From an uncultured Eubacteriales bacterium (GTDB lineage Bacteria > Bacillota_A > Clostridia > Christensenellales > Aristaeellaceae), in the NCBI GenBank assembly GCA_900313545.1, contig OMRS01000317.1, forward strand, positions 1 through 9,732: a stretch of DNA of 9,732 nt, written 5' to 3'. Numbering within the stretch: the stretch's first letter is position 1; every line of letters starts with the position of its first letter. Made by a program: the position numbers and the translations under genes. The notes under the pieces were generated by a model that saw only the letters and a program-made list of their open reading frames with translations, did no database searches and had not been told where the DNA came from. Shown here piece after piece: positions 1-6,668 of the stretch.

Positions 1-1
1 C

Positions 2-1309
2 TCCTCCCAGTTCGTCTACTCCGCCACAAAGGAAAAACGGTCAGCGGGCTATTATGTTCTGCGGGTTTTTCTGCTGCTGTTTGCCTGCGTGCTGGCCAGT
101 GCTGCGAGCGTTTATGCGGCGCGCACCTTCGTCTTCAGCCACGGGCTCCAGGCCAACCGGACCACGGAGGCCGTGATCGAGGTGACGGCCACCGAGATCG
201 ATGGGCATCCCGGTCATCTGATTACCATCCGAGGGCGGGAGAACGCCACGGTGTATATGCCGGAGATGCAGTCCTCCTATATTCTGTCAAACGGCCAGGT
301 GGAGATTCCCGTGCCGGACTACATGTGGTATGATACGGACTCTTCGGTTTATGCCGTTCCATGCGAAACGGATACCATGGATATCACCATCACCCCCTAT
401 ATCCGGTATTCACAGGAAGGTGAGCAGTTTCAGCTTGAACCGATCCGCTATACCATCGATGTGCCCCTGTCCCCCATTTATCTGATCAATCCGACCACGA
501 AGCGCGTGGAGCTGGGCGTATCCATTTACGAGGTCCGCATCAATGTCAACCGGGGCTCCACCGTGATCATTGACGGAACCAACGTTTCCACACTGATTCG
601 CGATACGGGAAATGTTTCAAAGAACGTGCAGGTGCTGCCGGTGGGCGACAATACCATCTCCATCTCGGTCAAGAGCAAGTTCTATCGGGAGAACAAGATG
701 GAGGTGGTCCTCTACCGCGAGCCTCAGGAAATCCCGCTGGAACTGGCTCCCACGGTCATCGTGGAATGGAACTATGAGGCCGACAACGAGCAGTACCAGG
801 CCAGCATCAGCGGCACCACCCTGCCCGGCGCGGACATCACCATCGAATCTCCGCACGAGAACCTGACCCTCAACAAGGAAACGGGCGCTTTCAGCTTCAA
901 GCCGCTTTTTACCAAACTGGGCAACAATGACGTGGTTATCCGGGCGTCCTATCCCGGCAAGGCGGATTCGGTCATCACCCATACGGTGTACTACATGCCC
1001 ACCGCGGACGTCTACACCCGCCGCGCATGGAACCTGGATACCCAGTACAGCGATCTGATCACCTACATCAGCATGCGCATCGGCACCATCTACGTGGGCG
1101 AAGGCGTCATTACCCGGATCATTTCCACAGCGCCTCAGCTGGCAATTATCAATATCGGCAGTGACGGACTTGAAAAGAACGTGATGATCGAAAACAGCTC
1201 CAAGACCACATGGGTCGTGGGAAGCCGGTACCGCATCTACGGCGAAGCCTATGGAATGTACGGCAACATGCCCCGACTGACGGTCCGCTACACCTATCTT
1301 GAGGAATGA
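2..1309 (+). CDS. Membrane-anchored protein with Ig-like domains and C-terminal OB-fold-like domain (5' end outside window)
   Basis: The reading frame is open from base 2, so the N-terminus lies off the left edge; 435 residues are visible. The GTG at 89 sits inside a hydrophobic helix and is not a credible start. Visible residues 1-21 are polar and basic (KEKR). Residues 22-40 form one transmembrane segment (VFLLLFACVLASAASVYAA), and the rest is beta-rich and probably extracellular. By eye there are three beta-sandwich units, at about 55-153, 154-239 and 249-332. The last two carry the G-T-x-x-P-G-A-x-(I/V)-T-I and G-(D/N)-N-x-(I/V) patterns of glucodextranase-B/bacterial Ig-like folds. Residues 334-435 look like an OB-fold (YVGEGVITRI, then YRIYGEAYG). 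Only one cysteine is seen in the ectodomain. It overlaps the next gene by ATGA, implying a joint role. The function is unknown; an envelope scaffold or ligand-binding protein is the best guess. The missing N-terminus could carry a cytosolic zinc-ribbon or signalling part. Confidence 0.75.
   Translation, partial: SSQFVYSATKEKRSAGYYVLRVFLLLFACVLASAASVYAARTFVFSHGLQANRTTEAVIEVTATEIDGHPGHLITIRGRENATVYMPEMQSSYILSNGQVEIPVPDYMWYDTDSSVYAVPCETDTMDITITPYIRYSQEGEQFQLEPIRYTIDVPLSPIYLINPTTKRVELGVSIYEVRINVNRGSTVIIDGTNVSTLIRDTGNVSKNVQVLPVGDNTISISVKSKFYRENKMEVVLYREPQEIPLELAPTVIVEWNYEADNEQYQASISGTTLPGADITIESPHENLTLNKETGAFSFKPLFTKLGNNDVVIRASYPGKADSVITHTVYYMPTADVYTRRAWNLDTQYSDLITYISMRIGTIYVGEGVITRIISTAPQLAIINIGSDGLEKNVMIENSSKTTWVVGSRYRIYGEAYGMYGNMPRLTVRYTYLEE
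1301..1305 (+). promoter_or_regulatory. Ribosome binding site GAGGA for the serine hydrolase gene
   Basis: GAGGA lies inside the last codons of the upstream gene. It abuts the ATG at 1306 with no spacer but stands 6 bases from the ATG at 1312, so 1312 is the better-placed start. Either choice couples translation to the upstream gene, whose TGA is at 1307-1309. Confidence 0.5.
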
Positions 1310-1311
1310 CA

Positions 1312-2559
1312 ATGAACAGGCTAAATGACGTTCATCTCGGTCTCCGCTTTTTTTGCGATCAGGTGCACATGCTTTCCTCCCTGTGCGTGTCCTTTGGAAA
1401 CGACCATCAGTCTTTTCAGCAGACATATGGGGTTTCCCAGGAGGTGGAACTGAAGGAAGGCCGCTTTGTTCCCTGTGTGCGCCCTCTGATGCCCCGGAGC
1501 ATCTATGACCTGGCTTCCCTGACCAAACTGTTCACTGCTGTACTGGTTCTGCGCCTGAGCGAGCGCGGACAGCTGGACCTGCAGCGTCCCGTATGTCAGC
1601 TGGATTCCCGGTTTGTTCATCTGAAGGAGGTGTCCCTGTGGGAGGTGCTGACCTTTCAGGCGGCACTGAGGACTCCCGGTCGGATTGATGAGGCGCCGGA
1701 TGCCACCTCTGCGCTGCAGCGTCTTTTTCAGGTGGAGCGCTGCGAGCTGCCTGCCGTGCGTATCTATTCGGATATCAACGCCATGGTGGCTGCCTGTGTG
1801 ATGGAGGCAGTTACCGGCAGGGATTATATGACCCTTCTGCACGAGGAGATCCTGGACCCGGAGGGGATGCGTGACACTTACAGCCGGGTTCCCCCCGAGC
1901 AGCATTTCCGTCTGGTGTCCACCTGCTTTGAGCACCGGTTTACCCGAGGAGCCTGTCGCTTCAGGACAGATCCCCCTCTGGGGCTGCCCCATGATCCCAA
2001 GGCGCTGAAGCTGACCGGACGGGAAGGCTGCGTGTACGGACACGCCGGTCTGTTTTCCACCCTTGACGACATGACCCGTTTCTGTCAGGCGCTGCTGAAA
2101 GGGCGTCTGCTCTCCCGGGAAAGCCTGAGGCTTCTGGGAACCAATGTCACCGGAAGGCCCAATGGCGACGGCACCTACCGGCAGTATCTGAGCCTGTTGT
2201 GCTTTGTCCGGCATCCCGTGCAGCGGCTCAGCGAGGTCCCCGGCTGGATGAGTCCCCTCTCCTTCGGCCTGAGCGGCTTTACCGGCAATGCCATCGCGGT
2301 GGACCCGTTGAACAATGCGTTTACCGTGCTGCTGGGCAACCGCGTCCACAACCGGCTCTCCTTTACCGATGTCCCCTTTGAGGATTTTATCCGGCGCGGG
2401 GAATGCACAATAAAAGAGGATGGAACCGGCTTTTTCCGCCTTGCGGACGGAAGAAGGGTCTCATCCTCTTTGCGCTATGTATATTTCAAGGACGCCCAGA
2501 TTCACGGGCGGGTGTATGCCTGTCTGCTGGAGGAGGGACTCCTGCGGGAGAAGCGATAA
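1312..2559 (+). CDS. Serine hydrolase of the beta-lactamase/PBP-like (class C-type) family, altered third motif
   Basis: This 415-residue protein belongs to the beta-lactamase-like serine hydrolases, which include class C beta-lactamases, DD-peptidases and esterases. The nucleophile motif S-L-T-K is at residues 69-72, and the second motif Y-S-D at 152-154. GHAGLFST (243-250) matches the conserved family block. The segment around 317-340 matches the usual third-motif block (GFTG, then a D-P, then LL-NRVH). However, where relatives have H-T-G (K-T-G in classical enzymes) this protein has L320-S321-G322, so the substrate-positioning His/Lys is missing. There is no signal peptide or membrane helix, and cysteines are fairly frequent, so it appears cytosolic. 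About 60 residues follow the usual end of the fold. The start is set at 1312 by the ribosome binding site; ATG 1306 (two residues longer) is the alternative. The gene is coupled to the upstream membrane protein. An esterase, amidase or non-catalytic binding protein are all possible; substrate unknown. Confidence 0.85.
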   Translation: MNRLNDVHLGLRFFCDQVHMLSSLCVSFGNDHQSFQQTYGVSQEVELKEGRFVPCVRPLMPRSIYDLASLTKLFTAVLVLRLSERGQLDLQRPVCQLDSRFVHLKEVSLWEVLTFQAALRTPGRIDEAPDATSALQRLFQVERCELPAVRIYSDINAMVAACVMEAVTGRDYMTLLHEEILDPEGMRDTYSRVPPEQHFRLVSTCFEHRFTRGACRFRTDPPLGLPHDPKALKLTGREGCVYGHAGLFSTLDDMTRFCQALLKGRLLSRESLRLLGTNVTGRPNGDGTYRQYLSLLCFVRHPVQRLSEVPGWMSPLSFGLSGFTGNAIAVDPLNNAFTVLLGNRVHNRLSFTDVPFEDFIRRGECTIKEDGTGFFRLADGRRVSSSLRYVYFKDAQIHGRVYACLLEEGLLREKR

Positions 2560-2599
2560 AGCTGTACGCAGTCGTCCCGGTGCCCTTCGCACGCCGGAT
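2560..2599. other. Convergent intergenic gap with a weak hairpin
   Basis: These forty bases separate the ends of the hydrolase gene (+) and lysA (-). Bases 2577-2583 (CCGGTGC) can pair with 2589-2597 (GCAC, bulged GC, CGG) around a CCTTC loop. No T-run follows on either strand, so this is not a convincing intrinsic terminator. Both transcripts must end here, run into the opposite gene, or stop by a factor-dependent route. Confidence 0.25.
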
Positions 2600-3856
2600 T
2601 CAGAAAGTCAGATTCAGGAAGTCGAGCGTGGCAAAGTAGTCCTTTGGGGTCTCTGCACGGCGGATCAGCTCAAAAGTTCCGTCCGGATGCAGGAGCACTT
2701 CGGCACTTCTCAGTTTGCCATTGTAATTATATCCCATGGAGTGGCCGTGCGCGCCGGTGTCATGGATGTACAGAAGATCACCGCTGTTGATTTGCGGCAG
2801 CTTGCGGTCAATGGCAAACTTGTCATTGTTCTCGCACAGACTGCCCACCACGTCGTAGAGATGGTCCTCAGGGGCATCTTCCTTTCCAAGAACCGTGATG
2901 TGGTGGTAGGCTCCGTACATGGCCGGACGCATGAGATCGCAGGCGCAGGCATCCGTGCCGATATAATCTTTGTAGATGTGCTTGCTGCGGATGGCGCGGG
3001 TCACCAGGGCGCCGTTTGCTCCGAGCATGTACCTTCCCAGCTCCGTAAACAGAGAGATTCCGCCCAGGCCCGCCGGCTCAAGAATCTCGCGGAAGGCATC
3101 CTTTACGCCGTTTCCGATGGTCTGGATATTGTTTTCATGGTCGTCCGGTTTATAGGGAATGCCGATTCCGCCGGACAGGTTGATAAACGACAGGCAAACC
3201 CCCAGTTTCTCCCGGATTTCCACCGCCAGATTGAACAGAATCCTGGCCAGTTCAGGGTAATACCCCTCTGTGATGGTGTTGGAAGCCAGGAAGGCATGAA
3301 TGCCGATGTTTTCCGCACCTTTGTCCCGGAGCGTGGCGATGGCCTCCAGAATCTGTTCACGGGTCATGCCGTACTTTGCATCCCGGGGATGGTCCATGAT
3401 CTGGTTGTCGAGCAGGAATTCCCCGCCGGGATTGAAGCGCACGCAGAGGGTCTTCGGAATCCCTGCCTGTTTTTCCAGAGGCGCGATCAGGGAAATGTCA
3501 TCCAGGTTGATGATAGCCCCCAGTTCATGGGCGAGGCGGAATTCCTCATCGGAGGTCTCATTGGAGGAGAACATGATCTCATTTCCCGAAAAGCCGCAGG
3601 CACGGCTGAGCATCAGCTCCGTCATGGAGGAGCTGTCCGTGCCGCAGCCTTCCTCCCGGAGAATCTGCAGGATCCGGGGATTGGGCGTCGCCTTGACGGC
3701 AAAATACTCCTTGAAGCCGGGATTCCAGCTGAAGGCCTCCCTGAGGGCACGGGCCGTCGCGCGGATCCCGGCTTCATGATACAGGTGGAACGGAGTGGGA
3801 ATCTCCCGTGCGATTTCCTCCGCTTTTTCAAGCGTGACAAAAGGGGTCTTCTTCAT
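2600..3856 (-). CDS. lysA: Diaminopimelate decarboxylase
   Basis: This 418-residue PLP enzyme of the alanine-racemase-fold (type III) decarboxylases converts meso-2,6-diaminopimelate to L-lysine plus CO2, the last step of lysine biosynthesis, in the cytosol. The PLP-binding lysine is K55 in YFAVKATPNP. The glycine loop S-G-G-I-G-I-P-Y is at 228-235, and E272-L-G-R replaces the commoner E-P-G-R phosphate-binding motif. The active-site cysteine block C341-E-N-N-D-K-F-A is intact, and MGYNYNGKLRSAE (374-386) is the family C-terminal block. The usual HIGS segment is replaced by H187-A-F-L-A-S. I recall these variants in clostridial LysA proteins, so they mark a sub-lineage rather than damage. The ATG follows GAGGAGG with 7-base spacing, and the preceding tadA stop codon touches this start with no gap. 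Length is normal for the family. It is the last gene of the minus-strand row. Confidence 0.95.
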   Translation of the reverse strand: MKKTPFVTLEKAEEIAREIPTPFHLYHEAGIRATARALREAFSWNPGFKEYFAVKATPNPRILQILREEGCGTDSSSMTELMLSRACGFSGNEIMFSSNETSDEEFRLAHELGAIINLDDISLIAPLEKQAGIPKTLCVRFNPGGEFLLDNQIMDHPRDAKYGMTREQILEAIATLRDKGAENIGIHAFLASNTITEGYYPELARILFNLAVEIREKLGVCLSFINLSGGIGIPYKPDDHENNIQTIGNGVKDAFREILEPAGLGGISLFTELGRYMLGANGALVTRAIRSKHIYKDYIGTDACACDLMRPAMYGAYHHITVLGKEDAPEDHLYDVVGSLCENNDKFAIDRKLPQINSGDLLYIHDTGAHGHSMGYNYNGKLRSAEVLLHPDGTFELIRRAETPKDYFATLDFLNLTF

Positions 3857-4315
3857 TCATGTGCCTCCTCTGTGTTTTGAAAAGAATGAATCCAGCAGTT
3901 CCCTGCACGGGGCTTCCATCAGGCCGCCTTCGCACCGGGCTGAATTGGTGAATGTCGGATCTTCAATGAGGTTGTAGATGCTTCCCGCGCAGCCGGCCCG
4001 GGGATCAAAGGCGCCATAGACCACCCTTCCCACCCGGGCAATGACCGCTGCGCCTGCGCACATGGGACAGGGTTCCAGCGTGGAATAGAGGGTACATGAC
4101 TGCATCTCACGGCGGGAGAGCCGGGAGGCGGCCTGGCGGAGGACCAGCATCTCCGCATGGGCGGTGGGATCCTGGTCCCTGACGGTGCGGTTTCCCTCCC
4201 GGGCGATGACCGTTTCCCCCTGCATCAGCACGGCGCCCACTGGAATTTCCCCGGCCTCCATTGCTTCCCGGGCCATTTCAAGGGCGGTTTCCATGGCCCT
4301 GCGGTCCCCGGTCAC
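3857..4315 (-). CDS. tadA: tRNA-specific adenosine deaminase
   Basis: This zinc-dependent cytidine-deaminase-fold enzyme deaminates the wobble adenosine of tRNA-Arg(ACG) to inosine, letting it read CGU, CGC and CGA. With the GTG start at 4315 it has 152 residues, normal for TadA. The zinc ligands and proton shuttle are H53-A-E55 and C83-P-M-C86. IPVGAVL (24-30) is the conserved N-terminal substrate block, and VYGAFDPRAGCAGS lies just after the PCPMC motif. The start is chosen because AAAAAGGAG lies 4 bases upstream and GTG overlaps the previous gene's stop as GTGA. An ATG seven codons downstream (4294) lacks a comparable ribosome site. A longer frame from 4387 would run well into the preceding gene and add 24 residues unlike TadA. 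Its stop codon touches lysA directly. This housekeeping gene sits at the tail of a polysaccharide operon. Confidence 0.94.
   Translation of the reverse strand: MTGDRRAMETALEMAREAMEAGEIPVGAVLMQGETVIAREGNRTVRDQDPTAHAEMLVLRQAASRLSRREMQSCTLYSTLEPCPMCAGAAVIARVGRVVYGAFDPRAGCAGSIYNLIEDPTFTNSARCEGGLMEAPCRELLDSFFSKHRGGT
3864..3870 (-). promoter_or_regulatory. Strong ribosome binding site for lysA inside the tadA 3' end
   Basis: On the minus strand this reads GAGGAGG, a near-perfect match to the anti-Shine-Dalgarno partner, 7 bases before the lysA ATG. It is encoded within the last codons of tadA (the R-G-G-T end), so ribosomes finishing TadA can reinitiate on lysA. Confidence 0.7.
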
Positions 4316-5502
4316 GGAGCTCCTTTTTCGGAGGAGGGCATCAGCCTGCCGAGGGTCCGGCGGACCTTGCCTACACCCCGCTCCCACAGTCCTGGAGCAC
4401 GGAGCATCCGATCGATGAGCTCAGGACGGAATCCCTCCCGGGCAAACTGCTGGAAGAAACGATTCCGGTTGCGGTGCGCGACGGCCGGAACGAAAATGCT
4501 GGGATTAAAGCGTTGCATGGGCGCGAGGTCCTTTACCTCAAAGAGGTTCAACTGCTCCTCGATGGAGCGCAGCATCTCCCGGCCCTTTTCCGTGTTGCAC
4601 AGGATCAGGGACAGCCCCGTATCATCATCTCTGTCCGGATACAGGTCCTGTGCGCCCCACAGGTCCGCCAGGGTCAGATCGGCAGCATGGCAGCCGTGGC
4701 GGATCCGGCAATGGTGGCAGGAGGGGCGCAGATACAGATTCTGCAGGAAACCCCGCATGTAGGGGTCCTCGGTCTGAGAAGCCACCCAGGAGGACCCGTC
4801 ATTAAAGTCGGCCTTCACGGAAAAATCCTTCCAGCCGTGAATCTTGCTGCGAAAGCCGAAGGACGTGAGGGTACGCCCGTCCCGTGTGAGCCAGTTCAGA
4901 TAGCTTTTGAACACGGCAGGCGAAGGAACACCGTGGCAGACAAAGTCCACCGCTGTGAGCAGTTCGTTTTCCTCGGGAGAAAGGCTTTTTCGCAGTCCCT
5001 CCACCTGACAGGGCGTTCCGGCAAAGAGCACCGGCATGCCGTTTTGCAGGACCTGTCGGGCATGGACCACGGCAGAGGCCACCTGGCTTTCCACGTATTT
5101 GGAACCGAACATGGCCTCTATGCCCTCCCGGGTTACAGCCCCCGCATGCTCCACTTCAAAACTGTCGGTGAATACCGCGCCAAAGACCACGGCCCCTTCA
5201 GAGTGTTTTTTATGCGCCAGGAGTGAAAAGATGCCGCCGGAAGACGCGCGGGTGCGGACGTCCGCGTCCACTGCCGCTCCGCCAAAGACTGACAGGGGCT
5301 GTACAGATGTGCGGGATTCTTTTTGTGTACAGAACAGCTCACACCGGTTGCAGCCGATACAGCGCGCGCTGTCCACATGAGGAACAGCAAAGCCTTCTGC
5401 GTCTGCCTTCATGATGATTGCATCCACCGGGCAGATTGTCACGCAGGCGCTGCATCCGCAGCACTGGGATGACTGTTGGCGTACCGTGGTTCTGCTGGCC
5501 AT
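4312..5502 (-). CDS. Iron-sulfur protein, coenzyme F420 hydrogenase/dehydrogenase beta-subunit-like family
   Basis: This 396-residue protein opens with two ferredoxin-type [4Fe-4S] motifs: C14-x2-C17-x2-C20-x3-C24-P and C48-x2-C51-x2-C54-x3-C58. The rest matches the FrhB/FpoF-like fold: SSGGIFS at 88-94, FAGTPCQVEGL around C165, CHGVPSP from C189, and the C262-x2-C265 region followed by a D-L-T-L-A-D-L-W-G block (275-283). In methanogens such proteins bind FAD and transfer electrons to F420. In Bacillota and Bacteroidota they commonly lie beside polysaccharide pyruvyl transferases in exopolysaccharide clusters, where their role is not established. The neighbouring pyruvyl transferase, 26 bases upstream, fits that setting. 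It is cytosolic, with no membrane segment. The start is supported by AAAAGGAG 6 bases upstream. A redox step on a polysaccharide precursor is inference; use of F420 itself is not indicated. Confidence 0.85.
   Translation of the reverse strand: MASRTTVRQQSSQCCGCSACVTICPVDAIIMKADAEGFAVPHVDSARCIGCNRCELFCTQKESRTSVQPLSVFGGAAVDADVRTRASSGGIFSLLAHKKHSEGAVVFGAVFTDSFEVEHAGAVTREGIEAMFGSKYVESQVASAVVHARQVLQNGMPVLFAGTPCQVEGLRKSLSPEENELLTAVDFVCHGVPSPAVFKSYLNWLTRDGRTLTSFGFRSKIHGWKDFSVKADFNDGSSWVASQTEDPYMRGFLQNLYLRPSCHHCRIRHGCHAADLTLADLWGAQDLYPDRDDDTGLSLILCNTEKGREMLRSIEEQLNLFEVKDLAPMQRFNPSIFVPAVAHRNRNRFFQQFAREGFRPELIDRMLRAPGLWERGVGKVRRTLGRLMPSSEKGAP
4320..4328 (-). promoter_or_regulatory. Ribosome binding site for tadA that decides its GTG start
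   Basis: On the minus strand the sequence is AAAAAGGAG, then CTCC, then GTGA. The Shine-Dalgarno forms half of the 8-base palindrome GGAGCTCC (4316-4323), lies inside the last codons of the upstream gene (S-E-K-G-A-P end), and has a short 4-base spacer. Confidence 0.6.
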
Positions 5503-5528
5503 AAGGGTCTCCTTTTCTGCAGTCGTGT

Positions 5529-6668
5529 TCAGGAAAGCATCTGCCGGACCGCTGCATCCAGAGGCTTCAGGTATTCCGGAAGCACCTGCTGCAGGTGTGC
5601 TCTCTCCCGGTCCTCCCGGAGCATCAGCTGCGAGACGGCAGACGCCAGCTCTTTTTCGCTCTGCATCTGCTGGACCTGCAGCAGATGTCCATCCTCCTGT
5701 CCGAAGAGGTCACGGGCGATTCCCCGGGCTTTGACGGAGTATCCGATGACCAGTGTGGGGACGCCGGTGGAATAACCGGCAATGGACAGGTGCGTCCTGG
5801 CGGTGATAAGCATGCGCAGCCCGGACACGAGGGTTTTGTACTGGCCTGCCGTCCAGCCGGAGGGCACCATGAACACCCGCTCGTTCCCGGCAAAGCTTTC
5901 CTGGAGGCGGCCCAGGGCTTCTCTGTCATCATCGTGACTCCAGGTAACATGGGGAATCAGGGCGATGGAATGGCCCGTCTCCCGCAGGAGCATCTCGATG
6001 ACGTAAATGAAAGCGTTCAGCACCACCTGGCTGTTCTCCGCACAGAACAGGGCAAGGGGCGAGAGATTGATGCCGATGGTGCCGTTTTTCACCCAGCGCT
6101 CCGGCATCTGCACGCTTTGCATTTCCAGACGAAAGGCGGGATCCCTGCTGAGAAACACAGGGAGCCGCTTGTCCCTCATGGCCTCATAGGTCAGGCTTTC
6201 CCGGGCATAGATGCGTTCATAGGCCGACAGATCCTCCATCATCCGGCTGTCCAGACGGTCCGGATCAATGGAACAGCTCCAAAGGACCTTCGGGGTGCGG
6301 ATATGACGGTTGATATAGTGCATGTGCTCCTGCCAGCCATAACAGTAGGTATCCCCGCCGATCGACAGGCACAGGTCGCTCCGGTTCCCTTCCTGAATGA
6401 CGGGGGAGTATCTGCGTGTAACCTCCGTCTCGCGGCGCTGTCCGAGCCTGTAGCCAACGGAATTAATCAACCGCAGGGGGCTCAGGGGAGAAATGGTGGG
6501 TGAAATGATCCGGAAAACCTCGCGGATACCCGCCTTCCGGTCCACTTCCGGAGAATTGCTTGCCAATACGATCTGCGCTTCCTGCAGAAGGCTTGCCGTG
6601 GACCGGACGATCGCCTCGCATCCCTTGTTTTCGCAGCCGGAGTGATTGTACAGCAGTATCTGTTTCAT
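5529..6668 (-). CDS. Polysaccharide pyruvyl transferase family protein
   Basis: This 379-residue protein matches the pyruvyl transferase family (CsaB/WcaK/AmsJ-like, GT-B-like fold), whose members move pyruvate from phosphoenolpyruvate to sugar hydroxyls as a ketal. Visible blocks are the N-terminal loop S10-G-C-E-N-K-G-C-E-A-I, S102-I-G-G-D-T-Y, YARES (154-158), GINLSPL (199-205), and the C-terminal T-A-R291-T-H293 through G302-V-P block, followed by Y310-S-V-K-A-R-G-I. These are the strongest conserved segments of the family. There is no signal peptide or membrane helix, so it probably acts on a lipid-linked or nucleotide-bound precursor at the inner face of the membrane. The start overlaps the preceding glycosyltransferase stop as ATGA, with GGAGG 8 bases upstream. 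It probably works with the three glycosyltransferases and the Fe-S protein. The acceptor sugar cannot be told from sequence. Confidence 0.88.
   Translation of the reverse strand: MKQILLYNHSGCENKGCEAIVRSTASLLQEAQIVLASNSPEVDRKAGIREVFRIISPTISPLSPLRLINSVGYRLGQRRETEVTRRYSPVIQEGNRSDLCLSIGGDTYCYGWQEHMHYINRHIRTPKVLWSCSIDPDRLDSRMMEDLSAYERIYARESLTYEAMRDKRLPVFLSRDPAFRLEMQSVQMPERWVKNGTIGINLSPLALFCAENSQVVLNAFIYVIEMLLRETGHSIALIPHVTWSHDDDREALGRLQESFAGNERVFMVPSGWTAGQYKTLVSGLRMLITARTHLSIAGYSTGVPTLVIGYSVKARGIARDLFGQEDGHLLQVQQMQSEKELASAVSQLMLREDRERAHLQQVLPEYLKPLDAAVRQMLS

Noticed and set aside
89..91. GTG at 89 as the start of the first gene
   Set aside because: It falls in the middle of a transmembrane helix and the frame is open to the window edge, so the gene begins further left.
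617..2349. Long - strand open frames at 617-1426 and 1321-2349 opposite the two + strand genes
   Set aside because: They show the same codon-aligned antisense effect. The + strand products have recognisable motifs and a proper ATGA junction.
2577..2597. Hairpin between the convergent genes as an intrinsic terminator
   Set aside because: The stem is short with a bulge, and no T-run follows on either strand.
2420..3880. Long open frame (486 codons) on the + strand opposite lysA
   Set aside because: It lies in the register whose codons pair exactly with lysA codons. Such frames stay open when the sense gene avoids TTA, CTA and TCA, as GC-rich genes do. The protein resembles no family and lysA is certain.
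4316..4387. Longer TadA start at 4387
   Set aside because: The extra 24 residues are the out-of-frame shadow of the Fe-S protein's C-terminus; GTG 4315 has a ribosome site and gives the normal TadA length.
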